A DNA stretch of 64,000 nt from an uncultured Alphaproteobacteria bacterium (GCA_902621725.1 CACNND010000004.1:34224-98223); one strand, 5' to 3'; counted from the first letter of the stretch, positions 9,791 through 20,371 are shown. Program-made: numbers and translations. Notes: generated by a model not told the origin, from the sequence alone.

Positions 9791-10518
9791 TTTTTTATTA
9801 CTGATTTAATAGACTCATTTATTACTTTTAAATCAAATGGTTCAGATAATCGATGATCACTATTTTTTAATAATTTAATTTGTATTTGATTGCCTTTAAT
9901 TTTTTTTACTATTTTTTCTGGAACATCGGGAGTGACAACATTATCTTTTAGGCCTTGTATTAAAATTAAAGGCTTATTCCATATGAATTCTTTATTTAAA
10001 ACTTTATTTTTTCTACCTTCAACAATATATTTCTTTTTTATAAGATAACTAAACCTATAGGAGGAATATGTAATAATTCCTTTTTTCTTCATTTCTTGTT
10101 TTTTCTTTAAAGGGAGTTTTTTATAAAATTCATCGATATAATCAGGTGCTGCTGCTAGGCCAATTAATCCAGCTATTCTTTTTGGCCTCGCTTTGGCAGC
10201 TAAAAACATTAACCATCCACCCATGCTACTACCAACAAGTATTTGTGGTCCTTTGGCAATATTATCAATGATGTCAATTAAGTCTTTCTTCCAATCTGAA
10301 ATTGTAAAATCTTCAAATTTTCCATCAGATTTGCCATGACCACGGCATTCAAAACGGATAAACCCCAATTTATTTTTTCTAGCAAATCTCTCTAAAGACA
10401 AAGCTTTTTGACCACTCATATCTGAGTTAAGGCCATGGATAAAGATGATACCAGGCCCCTTACCCTTTATAGATTTATAGCGAATTCTTTCTTTTTTCTT
10501 ATTAATAAAGTAAGGCAT
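9787..10518 (-). CDS. Alpha/beta hydrolase
   Basis: A 243-residue serine hydrolase. The nucleophile elbow is G96-S97-S98-M99-G100, with D192 (QGLKDNVV) and H222 (NSDHR) completing the triad. An oxyanion-region HGLNSDMSG lies at 28-36. It resembles the ABHD10/BEM46-type esterases common in alphaproteobacteria, and the natural substrate cannot be told from sequence. There is no signal peptide, so it is cytoplasmic. It is convergent with gltB and divergent from the glycosyltransferase at 10549, with a 30-base spacer. Confidence 0.85.
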   Translation of the reverse strand: MPYFINKKKERIRYKSIKGKGPGIIFIHGLNSDMSGQKALSLERFARKNKLGFIRFECRGHGKSDGKFEDFTISDWKKDLIDIIDNIAKGPQILVGSSMGGWLMFLAAKARPKRIAGLIGLAAAPDYIDEFYKKLPLKKKQEMKKKGIITYSSYRFSYLIKKKYIVEGRKNKVLNKEFIWNKPLILIQGLKDNVVTPDVPEKIVKKIKGNQIQIKLLKNSDHRLSEPFDLKVINESIKSVIKN

Positions 10519-10548
10519 TTTTGATACAAATACTTATATTTTAATAAA

Positions 10549-11676
10549 ATGTCATCATTTAATGTCGCTCAAATTCTTCCCTCTTTAGATTCTGGTGGTG
10601 TCGAAAGAGGTACTATTGAAGTCGCAAATTATTTATCTGAATTAAATTTAAAAAATAATATTATCTCAAATGGAGGGCGTTTAATTAAGGAAATTGATAA
10701 AAATTATACTGATCATTTTCAATTACCAGTTAATTCAAAAAATTTTTTTATTTATCCATTAATTGCTAATCAATTAAAAAAATTAATTATTAATCAAAAT
10801 ATTAATCTTGTTCATGTACGATCAAGAGCACCAGCATGGATCTTAAGTTTTATAAAAAATAGCAACTTCAAAACAATATCTACATTTCATAATGTATATA
10901 GTGGTAATTCTTATTTTAAAAAAATCTATAATCGACAATTATCCAAAGTTGATCAGATTGTTGCAATTTCAAATTATGTAAAAAATGAAATTAGTAAAAA
11001 ATACAATTTAGATTCCAATAAAATTAAAGTGATCAATAGAGGAGTTGATGTTAAATTTTTTGAAAAACCAGTTTTAGATTCTCAAATAGAAAATATAATA
11101 AATAAGTATCAAATTGATACCTCAAAAAATATTATTCTATATCCTGCAAGGCTAACAAACTGGAAAGGTCAAATTGAGTTTTTAGATATATTTAATAAGA
11201 TACAAAATGATAATTTTTTACTTTATTTTGCAGGTGATACAAAAAATCAATCTTATACAGAGAAATTACAAAATAAAATTCAAAGTTTTAACCTTAGTCA
11301 TAAATGTAAGATTATAGGTAATTTACTTAGAGATGATTTGAAAACTTTATATTACCTATCATCTATTATTACTTCTTTTCCTCTACAAGCCGAAGGGTTT
11401 GGAAGAACTATAAGCGAAGCATTAATAATGAAAAAAAAGATACTAGCTTTTAACTATGGTGGTGTCAAAGATCAGCTTGATAAATTAGATGATATTTATA
11501 AAGTAGATCCTCATAAATATAATGAAATAGATATAAAACTTCAAAATATTATAAAAATAGATAAAGAAAAATTTTCTAATATTTCTTTAAATAGTAAAGA
11601 CCACATATCAAAAACATTTTCAAAATACCAAATGGTACAAAGTTACGTAGACTTATATGAACAGCAATCAATTTAA
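10549..11676 (+). CDS. Glycosyltransferase family 4
   Basis: A 375-residue GT-B enzyme. Residues near the start (LPSLDSGGVERGT) match the N-terminal acceptor-side loop of GT4 enzymes, and AEGFGRTISEAL in the C-terminal half is the conserved E-x7-E nucleotide-sugar region. Retaining transferases of this family build the LPS core or surface polysaccharide. The next gene overlaps by 20 bases and is a heptosyltransferase-like GT9, which supports a role in LPS core synthesis. The exact donor and acceptor are unknown. Confidence 0.85.
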   Translation: MSSFNVAQILPSLDSGGVERGTIEVANYLSELNLKNNIISNGGRLIKEIDKNYTDHFQLPVNSKNFFIYPLIANQLKKLIINQNINLVHVRSRAPAWILSFIKNSNFKTISTFHNVYSGNSYFKKIYNRQLSKVDQIVAISNYVKNEISKKYNLDSNKIKVINRGVDVKFFEKPVLDSQIENIINKYQIDTSKNIILYPARLTNWKGQIEFLDIFNKIQNDNFLLYFAGDTKNQSYTEKLQNKIQSFNLSHKCKIIGNLLRDDLKTLYYLSSIITSFPLQAEGFGRTISEALIMKKKILAFNYGGVKDQLDKLDDIYKVDPHKYNEIDIKLQNIIKIDKEKFSNISLNSKDHISKTFSKYQMVQSYVDLYEQQSI

Positions 11677-12592
11677 TAAGATACTAGTTGTAAAGCATGG
11701 ATCACTTGGTGATATTGCATTTTCTATACTTGCCATGGCATCAATTAAGCAATTTTTTAGTAATGCCACTATTGACTTACTCACTGAAGAAAAATACGTA
11801 AATTTTTTAAGCAATTCAAATTATTTTAATTCGATTTTTAAAGACAATAGAAAAGGAATAATAGATTCACTAAAGGTAATATTAAAAATTAATCAAAATA
11901 AATATGATCTTATCATTGATTTACAGAATTCTAAAAGAACAAATAATTATTGGTCATTCTTAAAATTTATTTCAAAAGTAAAAGTTAACGGATCTCGTTC
12001 TAATTGTGATATTAAATATGTAATTCCTCCTCAAGGAACTGAATCTCCACAACAAGGATTGTACAATCAATTAAAGTTACTTGGAGTAAATGAAATTAAT
12101 CAAAATGTAGATTGGCTTTCCAAAGATTTTATGGCAATAAATGAAGACAAAATTATCTTAATCATACCTGGTGTTTCTAAATCAGGTAAAGACAAGCAAT
12201 GGTCACCTGATAAATTTGCAATACTTGCAAGTACTTTAGAAAAAAAAGGATATAATATTTGTGTTATTGGGCAAAAATCAGATAAAGAAACAGTAGAATC
12301 GATCAATAATGCATGTCAGAAGGTTATTGATTTAAGCGATAAATCACCTCCTGAAATCATTTACTCTGTTGCTAAGAAAAGTAATTTTATAATTAGTAAT
12401 GATACTGGCCCAGGTCATATAGCAGCTCTAAGTAATTCACCTATTCTTTTTTTAGCCAAAAATAATGTTATCTCAAAATCAAACTTGTCTGAATATAAAA
12501 ATGCTTATACGATTCTTGCTGATACAATGGACTCAATTTCAGTAAAACAAGTTTTAGATTTTTTACACGATAGTAAATTAATTAATAAATGA
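11657..12592 (+). CDS. Glycosyltransferase family 9 (heptosyltransferase-like)
   Basis: A 311-residue GT9 enzyme. The N-terminal VVKHGSLGDI is the family's start signature, and SNDTGPGHIAALS near residues 247-259 is the nucleotide-sugar binding segment of ADP-heptose:LPS heptosyltransferases. It probably adds a heptose or related sugar to the LPS inner core at the inner membrane. It starts inside the end of the GT4 gene (20-base overlap) and ends 15 bases inside the convergent GT9 gene. Donor specificity is inferred from the family only. Confidence 0.85.
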   Translation: MNSNQFNKILVVKHGSLGDIAFSILAMASIKQFFSNATIDLLTEEKYVNFLSNSNYFNSIFKDNRKGIIDSLKVILKINQNKYDLIIDLQNSKRTNNYWSFLKFISKVKVNGSRSNCDIKYVIPPQGTESPQQGLYNQLKLLGVNEINQNVDWLSKDFMAINEDKIILIIPGVSKSGKDKQWSPDKFAILASTLEKKGYNICVIGQKSDKETVESINNACQKVIDLSDKSPPEIIYSVAKKSNFIISNDTGPGHIAALSNSPILFLAKNNVISKSNLSEYKNAYTILADTMDSISVKQVLDFLHDSKLINK

Positions 12593-13585
12593 GATTAATT
12601 CTTTTTCTAAATTTTGGTTGTTAGAGAATAGCTTATTATAATTTTTCTTCCACGGTGCATATTCTTCTGCAATCATACCTGGAACATTATCTGAATCATA
12701 AATAACACAAAGTTTCGCTTCAGAAAGTGAAGCAATATGTGTGCATCCACATTCAGGCGTAATTACATATGTTGAAGAATTTATTATTGATGTCCAATTA
12801 TCAAAATTTAATTGATCTAAAATTAAAAAATTATTTATACTGTTAAGATTTTCAAACTCTTCATTAGTAATAATCTCATATTTTTTAAATATTTCATAGA
12901 ATACATTTTTTGATGTTCCATCAGTTGTCATTACAATATTGATTTTCAATTTTTTAAGATTGCCTAATAGATTGATAAAGTTTTCTTCTGAAAAATATTT
13001 ATTGATCCATTTTGAAGATAAATGAATTAAGCATAATTTTTTAGAACTTAATTCTATTTTATTAAATCTAATTTCATTCTTAATCTCTGCAGTATTATTA
13101 AAATTTAATCCATTTTTAGCAACCAACTCCATCATAATTTCTGTTTGATGAATTGTGATTTTTTTTGAATATCTTAATTGGCGATCGATAATTAAGCAGT
13201 GAGTAAAAAAGATTTTACCCAAAATTCTCTCAAATAATTTACTCATGTAATTATTTTTGTATCGAGATTTAAAAATTAATAATGACTTTATTTTACTTTT
13301 AGAAAAAATTGATATTAATATACTGAATATACCAGGGCTAAATGTAAAAATATAATCATAATCTTCATTTCTTAATTTTGAAATTATTTTTAAGACTTGA
13401 TAAAACTTATTTTGAAGTAAAAAAATTTTGTTAATAGATTTATAGTTTTTACATATTTTTAGATTTTTTTTAGAACATACAATATCAATTTCATAATCCT
13501 GATTAACCTCTTTAAGTCCTTGAACAACTGGAAGAGTAAGGATCATATCTCCCATTTTATCGTTTCTAACTAAACAAATTTTCAT
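12578..13585 (-). CDS. Second GT9-family glycosyltransferase
   Basis: 335 residues. The start CLVRNDKMGDMILTLPV is the GT9 signature, and PECGCTHIASLSEA near the C terminus replaces the usual GPxHxA nucleotide-sugar loop. It is probably another LPS core heptosyltransferase or related enzyme. It is encoded opposite to the other two transferases, with 15 bases of convergent overlap. Similarity to the gene at 11657 is limited to family motifs, so a recent tandem duplication is unlikely. Confidence 0.82.
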   Translation of the reverse strand: MKICLVRNDKMGDMILTLPVVQGLKEVNQDYEIDIVCSKKNLKICKNYKSINKIFLLQNKFYQVLKIISKLRNEDYDYIFTFSPGIFSILISIFSKSKIKSLLIFKSRYKNNYMSKLFERILGKIFFTHCLIIDRQLRYSKKITIHQTEIMMELVAKNGLNFNNTAEIKNEIRFNKIELSSKKLCLIHLSSKWINKYFSEENFINLLGNLKKLKINIVMTTDGTSKNVFYEIFKKYEIITNEEFENLNSINNFLILDQLNFDNWTSIINSSTYVITPECGCTHIASLSEAKLCVIYDSDNVPGMIAEEYAPWKKNYNKLFSNNQNLEKELISFIN

Positions 13586-13636
13586 AAAGTGTATTTAATA
13601 ACTTAAAAAACAGTTTATATTTTTTAAAATCAGCCC

Positions 13637-13665
13637 TTGAATTTAAATTCATTTGAGATTATATC
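13637..13665 (+). promoter_or_regulatory. Candidate sigma-70 promoter for the infC operon
   Basis: TTGAAT at 13637-13642, a 17-base spacer and TATATC at 13660-13665 form a good sigma-70-like promoter about 75 bases before infC. It lies in the 155-base divergent spacer, the natural place for the operon's main promoter. Confidence 0.45.
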
Positions 13666-13738
13666 CTAACAAAATATGACAAAAGACTTAATTTCCTAAT
13701 ATGCTATTAAATAATAGCTTTAACTCAATCTCTATATA

Positions 13739-14281
13739 ATTTTGGCTGTAAATTTCAAAACAAAGAAAGATACTGGTCCAAGAATCAATGAGCAGATTAC
13801 TGCAAGTGAAGTCAGACTAATATCTAGCAGTGGTAAACAAATGGGAATTTTAAGCATTCGTGAAGCTTTAATTCAAGCAGAAGATGAAGGTTTTGATTTA
13901 GTTGAAGTGTCTCCTGAAGCTAATCCACCAGTTTGTAAAATTATAGATTATGGTAAATTAAAATATAGAGAGCAAAAAAGTAAGAAAGAAGCAAAAAAGA
14001 AACAAAAAACAATTGAAGTAAAAGAAATTAAAATGAGACCTGGAATTGATACTCATGATTATAATGTAAAAGTTAAGGCATTATCAAAGTTTATTGGTGG
14101 CGGAAATAAGGTAAAAGTCTCAATGCGTTTTAAAGGAAGGGAAATGGAGCATCAAAACTTAGGCTTTGATTTGCTTAAAAAACTTACAACTGAAGTAGAA
14201 GAATACGCTAAAGTTGAAGTAGCTCCTAAATTCGAGGGAAAACAAATAATGATGATACTTGTCCCTCAAGTTGCTAAGTAA
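13739..14281 (+). CDS. infC: Translation initiation factor IF-3 with a non-ATG start
   Basis: IF-3 binds the 30S subunit, keeps it free of 50S and proofreads start-codon choice. The N-terminal domain begins with GPRINEQI and the C-terminal domain fills the second half; the length of about 180 residues is normal. No ATG is available: the frame offers ATT at 13739-13741 followed directly by TTG at 13742-13744, with a stop six codons further upstream. AUU is the classic rare start of infC, used for autoregulation, so I give 13739 as the start; TTG one codon later is the alternative. It leads the rpmI-rplT-pheS-pheT-lepA run. Confidence 0.93.
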   Translation: MLAVNFKTKKDTGPRINEQITASEVRLISSSGKQMGILSIREALIQAEDEGFDLVEVSPEANPPVCKIIDYGKLKYREQKSKKEAKKKQKTIEVKEIKMRPGIDTHDYNVKVKALSKFIGGGNKVKVSMRFKGREMEHQNLGFDLLKKLTTEVEEYAKVEVAPKFEGKQIMMILVPQVAK

Positions 14282-14335
14282 TTCTACATATTGCAAAATA
14301 TTCAATTATAAGTATAAGGCTTTCACACTTGTTAT

Positions 14336-14351
14336 GGCCTGCGGGGCAGCC
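14336..14351 (+). promoter_or_regulatory. GC-rich hairpin in the rpmI leader
   Basis: In the 102-base spacer between infC and rpmI, GG, a bulged C, CTGC, loop GGG, GCAG and CC form a compact stem-loop. It sits in a block of about 20 bases that is strikingly GC-rich for this genome. The position matches the L20-controlled leader of the rpmI-rplT operon in other bacteria, so an autoregulatory site or attenuator is plausible. No poly-T follows. Confidence 0.4.
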
Positions 14352-14383
14352 TAACGGGTAAACTTAAAATATAGGAGATATTA

Positions 14384-14584
14384 ATGCCCAAGCTTAAAAC
14401 TAAGAGTAGTTTAAAAAAAAGATTTTCTAGAACAGGTACTGGTAAAATTAAATTTAAACCTGCTGGAAAGAGACACGGAATGAGTAAACGTTCCAACAAA
14501 TTTATTCGTAACACTAAAAGATCTGCAATTATGTCACCAGGCGACTCTGCTTTGATTGATCATATGTTACCATACAACAAGTAA
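14384..14584 (+). CDS. rpmI: 50S ribosomal protein L35
   Basis: 66 residues, highly basic, starting [20 protein letters not shown], which is the L35 signature. It is part of the large ribosomal subunit. A clear AGGAG lies 6 bases before the ATG, one of the strongest ribosome-binding sites in the window. It is followed after ten bases by rplT. Confidence 0.97.
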   Translation: MPKLKTKSSLKKRFSRTGTGKIKFKPAGKRHGMSKRSNKFIRNTKRSAIMSPGDSALIDHMLPYNK

Positions 14585-14594
14585 GGGGAAATCA

Positions 14595-14948
14595 ATGGCA
14601 AGAGTATCACGAGGTGTTACAGCAAGAGCTAGACACAAAAAAGTAATTAAAAGAGCAAAAGGTTATTACGGTAGAAGAAAAAATGTTTTTCGAGTTGCTG
14701 TGCAGGCTGTCGAAAGAGGCATGCAATATGCTTATAGAGATCGTAAGAAAAGAAAAAGTGATTTTAGGGGTTTATGGATTCAAAGAATCAATGCTGGTGT
14801 TCGACTTCATGGTTTAACATATTCAAAATTTATATCTGGTCTTAAAAAATCATCTATTGAAATAGATAGAAAGATTTTAGCGGATCTTGCGGTTAACCAG
14901 CCTGAGGCTTTTAAAGCCTTAGTTGATAAAGCTCAATCTGCTAGATAA
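14595..14948 (+). CDS. rplT: 50S ribosomal protein L20
   Basis: 117 residues starting [17 protein letters not shown], the conserved L20 N terminus. L20 binds 23S rRNA early in 50S assembly and in many bacteria represses its own operon. The frame is open further upstream to 14556, but the ATG at 14595 has AAGGGGAA just before it and gives the family length. Confidence 0.98.
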   Translation: MARVSRGVTARARHKKVIKRAKGYYGRRKNVFRVAVQAVERGMQYAYRDRKKRKSDFRGLWIQRINAGVRLHGLTYSKFISGLKKSSIEIDRKILADLAVNQPEAFKALVDKAQSAR

Positions 14949-14977
14949 TTTTAATTAATAAAATATAATAGATATTG

Positions 14978-16036
14978 ATGGCATTTGCTGAAAATAAAAT
15001 TGATGTTCTAAAAAAAATTAAAGTTTCAAAATCCTTCGAAGATTTAGAAAAACTTCGATTACATTATTTAGGTAAAAAAGGATTAATACCGGAAGCTTTA
15101 AAAGGATTAGGTTCTTTATCGATTGAAGAAAAAAAATCGAAAGGACAGGAATTAAATATTATTAAAAAAGAAATTGAAGAAGGTATTAAAAACCAAAGAA
15201 TAGAAATTGAAAATATTGAAATTTCAAACAGGATTAATTTAGAAACAATTGATGTTACTCTACCACCTAATATTTCTGAAAAAGGAAAAATACACCCAAT
15301 TAGTCAAACAATATTTAATATTATAGAAATTTTTGGAAATTTAAATTATGCAGTGGAAACAGGTCCAGATATAGAAACAGATTTTAATAATTTTACAGCT
15401 TTAAATATTCCAGAACATCATCCAGCAAGAGAAATGCAGGATACTTTTTATATTCAGGATAATGGAGACAAAAATGTTCTCCGAACCCATACCAGTCCTG
15501 TTCAAGTGAGGACTATGCTAAACACAAATCCACCTATTAAAATTATCGTGCCTGGTAGAACTTATAGAAGTGACTCAGATGCTACACATGCTCCTATGTT
15601 TCATCAGGTAGAAGGTTTAGTCGTTGATACAAGCTCTACTATGGTAGATTTAAAATCAACACTCGTTTCATTCTTAGAAGAATTTTTTGAAGTAAAAAAT
15701 TTGCAATACCGTTTTCGCCCTAGTTACTTTCCTTTTACCGAGCCTAGTGCAGAAATGGATGTAGCTTATACTAAAGTAAATAATAAAATAAAAATTGGTG
15801 AAGGAGATAAATGGTTAGAAATATTGGGTTGTGGAATGGTCAATCCTATAGTTTTAGATAATTGTAATATTGATTCAAAAAAGTATCAGGGTTTTGCTTT
15901 TGGTATGGGAATTGAGCGTTTGTCGATGCTTAAATATGGTATTACAGATTTAAGAAGTTTTTTCGATCCTAATTATAGATGGCTGGATCATTATGGTTTT
16001 AGTATTTTGGATAACCAAACACGATCAGGGCTATAA
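14978..16036 (+). CDS. pheS: Phenylalanyl-tRNA synthetase alpha subunit
   Basis: 352 residues: an N-terminal coiled-coil arm followed by the class II catalytic core. Visible motifs are RTHTSPVQVR (motif 2 region) and GFAFGMGIERLSMLKYG (motif 3) near the C terminus. It forms the alpha2-beta2 enzyme that charges tRNA-Phe. I chose the ATG at 14978; a TTG codon directly upstream would add one residue. No Shine-Dalgarno sequence is visible. Its stop is immediately followed by the pheT start. Confidence 0.97.
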   Translation: MAFAENKIDVLKKIKVSKSFEDLEKLRLHYLGKKGLIPEALKGLGSLSIEEKKSKGQELNIIKKEIEEGIKNQRIEIENIEISNRINLETIDVTLPPNISEKGKIHPISQTIFNIIEIFGNLNYAVETGPDIETDFNNFTALNIPEHHPAREMQDTFYIQDNGDKNVLRTHTSPVQVRTMLNTNPPIKIIVPGRTYRSDSDATHAPMFHQVEGLVVDTSSTMVDLKSTLVSFLEEFFEVKNLQYRFRPSYFPFTEPSAEMDVAYTKVNNKIKIGEGDKWLEILGCGMVNPIVLDNCNIDSKKYQGFAFGMGIERLSMLKYGITDLRSFFDPNYRWLDHYGFSILDNQTRSGL

Positions 16037-18427
16037 ATGAAATTTACACTAGACTGGCTAAAAGATCATTTAGATACTTCTGAAAATTTAAATACCATAA
16101 CAGATACTTTAACCAATATTGGTTTAGAGATTGAAAGTGTAGAAGATAAATCAGAAATATTTAAGGATTTTACAGTAGCTAAAGTTTTAAAAGCAGAAAA
16201 ACATCCTGATGCAGATAAGCTTAAAGTATGTCAGGTTGAAACAATAAATGGAAATTATCAAGTTGTGTGTGGTGCTCCAAATGCAAGAGAAGGCATGCTT
16301 GGAATTTTTGCACCAGAAAATAGTTACATTCCTGGAACTGACTTACATTTAAAAAAAACTAAAATTAGAGGAGTTGATTCTTGTGGAATGCTTGTCTCAG
16401 AAAGAGAGATGGGTATTTCTGATGAACACGATGGTATTATTGAAATAAAAGATAATTATAAAATTGGTGATTTATTTAGCAAAATTTTCTCAATAGATGA
16501 ACCTGTTATAGAAATTAATTTAACACCAAATAGGTCTGACTGTTTATCAGTCAGAGGTATCGCAAGAGATTTAGCAGCAGCAGGAATTGGTAAATTAAAA
16601 GACTTAAATTATAAAAAATCAAAAGAAACATTCAAAAGCCCAATTACGTGGAAAAAAGAATTTCAAAATAATAATCTATGTCCTGGAGTAGCAGGTCGAT
16701 ATTTCAAAAATGTCAAAAATGTAGAAAGCCCTAAATGGCTTCAAGATAGATTAACTGCAATCGGATTAAGACCCATTTCAGCTCTTGTTGACATTACAAA
16801 TTATATTACATTTGACTTAGGAAGACCACTTCATGTTTACGATGCTGACAAAATTTCAGGCAATTTAACAATGCGATTAGCAAACAAAAATGAGGAATGT
16901 TTAGCATTAAATGAAGTTAATTATAAATGTGACAGTGACATGATTGTAATTTCTGACGACGAAAAAAAACTTCATGGAATTGGTGGAGTGATGGGTGGTT
17001 TCGATAGTGGTTGTAGTATGGAGACTAAAAATGTCTTTCTAGAAGTTGCGTTATTTGATCCGATTTCTGTAACTAAAACTGGAAGAAAACTAAATCTTCA
17101 AAGTGATGCACGTTACCGTTTTGAAAGAGGGATTGATACTGATTCGATATATTGGGGTGTAGATGCCGCAACTCAAATGATTTTGAAATTATGTGGAGGA
17201 GAAGTAAGCGATTTAGTTTCTTCAGAAATTAATATAGAAAAAAATAAACCATTTGTATTTGATACAAATAAAATAAAGACTTTTGGCGGAATAGAAATCA
17301 ATAATAAGGATCAGAAAAAAATATTAGCTTCACTCGGTTTTTCTGTAAATGAAAAAAATTCAAAATTTGAAATTCAAAGCCCTACTTTTAGACCAGATAT
17401 TGTTGGTGAGGCAGATATCGTCGAAGAAATAATTAGAATTTATGGTTATAACAAAATTCCTCTAAAAAAAGTAACTAATCAAGAAGAAAAAAAGCAGATT
17501 TTAAATACTAAAACAAAAACTTTTTATAAAAGCAAAAAAACTATAGCTCTTAATGGATATTCAGAAGTTGTAACATGGTCATTTATGGATGAAAAAAAGG
17601 CAAAAATTATTTCAGATGAAATAATTAGTTTAAAAAATCCAATAAGTACTGATTTGAGCACAATGAGACCATCAACGCTTCCAAATTTATTAGAAGCAAT
17701 CAATCAAAATAAAGCTAGAATGTATATGAGAGCTAAAATATTTGAAGTAGGTCCAAATTTTTCTAAATCATTACCAGATCAACAAGAAAATGTTGCTACT
17801 GCTATAGCTTATGGCTCATCTGATGAACAGAATTGGTTATCAAATAAACAAAATATTGATGTCTTTAGTATTAAGGCTGATTTATTTGCTATTTTAGCTA
17901 ATTTAAATGTACCAATAGATAATTTGTTATATGAAAAAATCGAAGGTCAAATCTATCATCCTGGTAAATCATCTTCTATAAGGCTTGGTAAAAATAAAAT
18001 AGCTAATTTTGGAGAATTACATCCAATTCTCCTAAAAACAATGGATGTTAATTTCAAGGTATTTGGTTTTGAAATATATTTAGAGAATATTTCACAATTT
18101 CAAGAAAATAAATCTTCTTCTAAAGGTCCGTTTGTTAACAATCCTTATCAGATGGTTGAAAGAGATTTTGCCTTTCTTCTCCCAAAGGAAGTCGAGGCCG
18201 GTGATATAATTAAAAAAGTAAAAAAAATAGACAAAAATATAATTCACAACGTTACAATATTTGATGTTTATGATGGAGATAAGCTTCCAGAAAACAAAAA
18301 AAGTATTGCTTTTAGGGTATTACTGCAACCTCAAGATAAAACATTCAACGATCAAGAAATTGAAGAATTATCAAAAAAAATAATAGACGAAATATCTAAA
18401 TCGTTTGATGCATATATAAGAAACTAA
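16037..18427 (+). CDS. pheT: Phenylalanyl-tRNA synthetase beta subunit
   Basis: 796 residues, the usual length. Domains in order: N-terminal OB-fold tRNA-binding domain ([13 protein letters not shown] near 55-67), B3/B4 editing domain that removes mischarged Tyr, B5 domain, catalytic-like core and C-terminal anticodon-binding FDX-ACB domain ([20 protein letters not shown]). It starts directly after the pheS stop and its TAA overlaps the lepA ATG by one base. Confidence 0.97.
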   Translation: MKFTLDWLKDHLDTSENLNTITDTLTNIGLEIESVEDKSEIFKDFTVAKVLKAEKHPDADKLKVCQVETINGNYQVVCGAPNAREGMLGIFAPENSYIPGTDLHLKKTKIRGVDSCGMLVSEREMGISDEHDGIIEIKDNYKIGDLFSKIFSIDEPVIEINLTPNRSDCLSVRGIARDLAAAGIGKLKDLNYKKSKETFKSPITWKKEFQNNNLCPGVAGRYFKNVKNVESPKWLQDRLTAIGLRPISALVDITNYITFDLGRPLHVYDADKISGNLTMRLANKNEECLALNEVNYKCDSDMIVISDDEKKLHGIGGVMGGFDSGCSMETKNVFLEVALFDPISVTKTGRKLNLQSDARYRFERGIDTDSIYWGVDAATQMILKLCGGEVSDLVSSEINIEKNKPFVFDTNKIKTFGGIEINNKDQKKILASLGFSVNEKNSKFEIQSPTFRPDIVGEADIVEEIIRIYGYNKIPLKKVTNQEEKKQILNTKTKTFYKSKKTIALNGYSEVVTWSFMDEKKAKIISDEIISLKNPISTDLSTMRPSTLPNLLEAINQNKARMYMRAKIFEVGPNFSKSLPDQQENVATAIAYGSSDEQNWLSNKQNIDVFSIKADLFAILANLNVPIDNLLYEKIEGQIYHPGKSSSIRLGKNKIANFGELHPILLKTMDVNFKVFGFEIYLENISQFQENKSSSKGPFVNNPYQMVERDFAFLLPKEVEAGDIIKKVKKIDKNIIHNVTIFDVYDGDKLPENKKSIAFRVLLQPQDKTFNDQEIEELSKKIIDEISKSFDAYIRN

Positions 18428-20229
18428 TGACAGAACTTAGTTCTATTCGTAATTTCTCAATTGTTGCTCACATAGATCATGGAAAATCAACATTAGCCGA
18501 TAGGCTAATACAATTTTGTGGAGGTTTAACTGATAGAGAGATGAAAGAGCAGGTTTTAGATTCAATGGAATTAGAAAGAGAAAGAGGCATTACAATTAAA
18601 GCTCAAACAGTTAGACTTTCATATACCTCAAAAGATGGAAAAACTTACATACTTAATATTATGGATACCCCAGGTCATGTTGATTTTTCATATGAGGTAT
18701 CAAGATCTTTAGCAGCGTGTGAAGGATCTTTACTGATAGTAGATTCTACCCAGGGTGTTGAGGCTCAAACCTTAGCCAATGCGTATCAAGCAATTAATAA
18801 TGATCATGAAATTTTGCCTGTCCTAAATAAAATTGATCTTCCTTCTTCTGAACCTGATAAAATAAAATCACAAATTGAAGACGTGCTAGGTATTGAAACT
18901 GAGAATGCTTCTCTTGTTTCAGCAAAAACAGGTCTAGGCATAGAAGATTTATTAAATAAAATCATAACACTACTTCCTTCTCCATCAGGAGAAATAAGTA
19001 AAAAATTGAAATGTATGTTAGTTGATAGTTGGTATGATAGCTATCTTGGTGTTGTGGTACTTGTAAGAGTTATAAATGGAGAACTAAAAAAAGGTCAGAA
19101 AATAAGATTTATGGCAACAGGTGCTACATATACAATTGATAGGGTAGGTATATTTTCTCCTAAAGCAACTGAAGTTGGTACACTTGGACCAGGGGAAATT
19201 GGTTTCATAAATTCTGGTATTAAAAGTGTTTCAGATTGTAAAGTAGGTGACACAATAACAGATGATAAATTTCCAACTGAAGAAGTTCTTCCAGGTTTTA
19301 AACCATCTCAACCAGTAGTTTTCTGTGGTATGTTTCCAGTTGACTCAGATGACTATGAACATATGCGAGATAGTATGTCTAAACTTGCTTTGAATGATTC
19401 TAGTTTTTCTTATGAACCAGAAGTAAGCCCTGCTTTGGGCTATGGTTTTCGTTGTGGCTTTTTAGGTTTGTTGCATTTAGAAATTATTAGAGATCGGTTT
19501 GAAAGAGAATTTAATTTAGAACTTGTAACTACTGCACCATCTGTCGTGTATAAAATTTTAATGAAGGATGGATCAACTATAAATCTTCATAATCCTACTG
19601 ACATGCCTGATCCTGTAAAAGTTGAAAATATTTCTGAACCTTGGATAAAAGCTACAATAATAGTGCCTGAGGAATTTTTAGGTTCAGTATTAGAATTATG
19701 TACATCAAAAAGAGGTATTCAACAAAATATGAGTTATGCAGGTAATAGACCTTTAGTTGAATATAAACTTCCTTTAAATGAAGTTGTTTTTGATTTCTAT
19801 GATAGACTAAAATCAATTACTAAAGGATATGCAAGTTTTGATTATGAAATTACAGGATATGAGGTAAATAATTTAGTTAAAGTAGGCATTCTTATCAATG
19901 GAGATCCAGTAGATGCTTTATCTTTAATTGTTCACAAAGATAGATCTGAGCAAAGAGGTAGGGCACTCTGTGAAAGATTAAAAGATTTAATTCCAAGACA
20001 ACAATTTAAAGTTGCAATTCAAGCTGCAATTGGAGGTAAGATAATTGCTCGTGAAACAGTAGCTTCATTTAGAAAAGATGTAACTCAAAAGCTTTATGGT
20101 GGAGATGTAACAAGGAAAAATAAACTGTTAGATAAGCAAAAAAAAGGTAAAAAAAGAATGAGACAATTTGGAAAAGTTGATATTCCACAAAATACTTTTT
20201 TAAACGCTTTGAAAATGAATGATAACTAA
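18427..20229 (+). CDS. lepA: Elongation factor 4 (LepA), translational GTPase
   Basis: 600 residues, standard for LepA/EF4. G-domain motifs: AHIDHGKST at 14-22, DTPGHVDFS, and NKID. The C-terminal LepA-specific domain with [10 protein letters not shown] and the basic tail is intact. LepA acts on the ribosome and aids 30S assembly and initiation. It ends five bases before the tRNA-Ser gene, so the two may be co-transcribed. Confidence 0.98.
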   Translation: MTELSSIRNFSIVAHIDHGKSTLADRLIQFCGGLTDREMKEQVLDSMELERERGITIKAQTVRLSYTSKDGKTYILNIMDTPGHVDFSYEVSRSLAACEGSLLIVDSTQGVEAQTLANAYQAINNDHEILPVLNKIDLPSSEPDKIKSQIEDVLGIETENASLVSAKTGLGIEDLLNKIITLLPSPSGEISKKLKCMLVDSWYDSYLGVVVLVRVINGELKKGQKIRFMATGATYTIDRVGIFSPKATEVGTLGPGEIGFINSGIKSVSDCKVGDTITDDKFPTEEVLPGFKPSQPVVFCGMFPVDSDDYEHMRDSMSKLALNDSSFSYEPEVSPALGYGFRCGFLGLLHLEIIRDRFEREFNLELVTTAPSVVYKILMKDGSTINLHNPTDMPDPVKVENISEPWIKATIIVPEEFLGSVLELCTSKRGIQQNMSYAGNRPLVEYKLPLNEVVFDFYDRLKSITKGYASFDYEITGYEVNNLVKVGILINGDPVDALSLIVHKDRSEQRGRALCERLKDLIPRQQFKVAIQAAIGGKIIARETVASFRKDVTQKLYGGDVTRKNKLLDKQKKGKKRMRQFGKVDIPQNTFLNALKMNDN

Positions 20230-20234
20230 ATTTA

Positions 20235-20324
20235 GGAGAGATGTGAGAGCGGTTTAATCAGCACGCTTGGAAAGCGTGTGTAGTAGCAATACTACCGAGG
20301 GTTCGAATCCCTCTCTCTCCGCCA
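20235..20324 (+). tRNA. tRNA-Ser (GGA)
   Basis: 90 bases including an encoded CCA. The acceptor stem is GGAGAGA/TCTCTCC, the anticodon loop TTGGAAA has anticodon GGA within the CACGC/GCGTG stem, the long class II variable arm is GTAGTA-GCAA-TACTAC, and the T-arm is GAGGG-TTCGAAT-CCCTC. The last 65 bases are repeated exactly at 21775-21839, so this gene is an attachment site: its 3' part was probably restored by the inserted element. Confidence 0.97.
20260..20324 (+). repeat. Left direct repeat (attachment site) inside tRNA-Ser
   Basis: 65 bases identical to 21775-21839, beginning at AGCACGC of the anticodon arm and ending with CCA. Flanks differ on both sides (C before and T after here; T before and C after in the other copy), which sets the exact repeat ends. 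Confidence 0.95.
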
Positions 20325-20371
20325 TAAATAATAATATTTTTTTTTACTCTAGTTTACTAAAATTCACTTTT

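Noticed and set aside
14556..14594. N-terminal extension of L20
   Set aside because: The ATG at 14595 has a strong ribosome-binding site and the conserved L20 N terminus; the extension overlaps rpmI.
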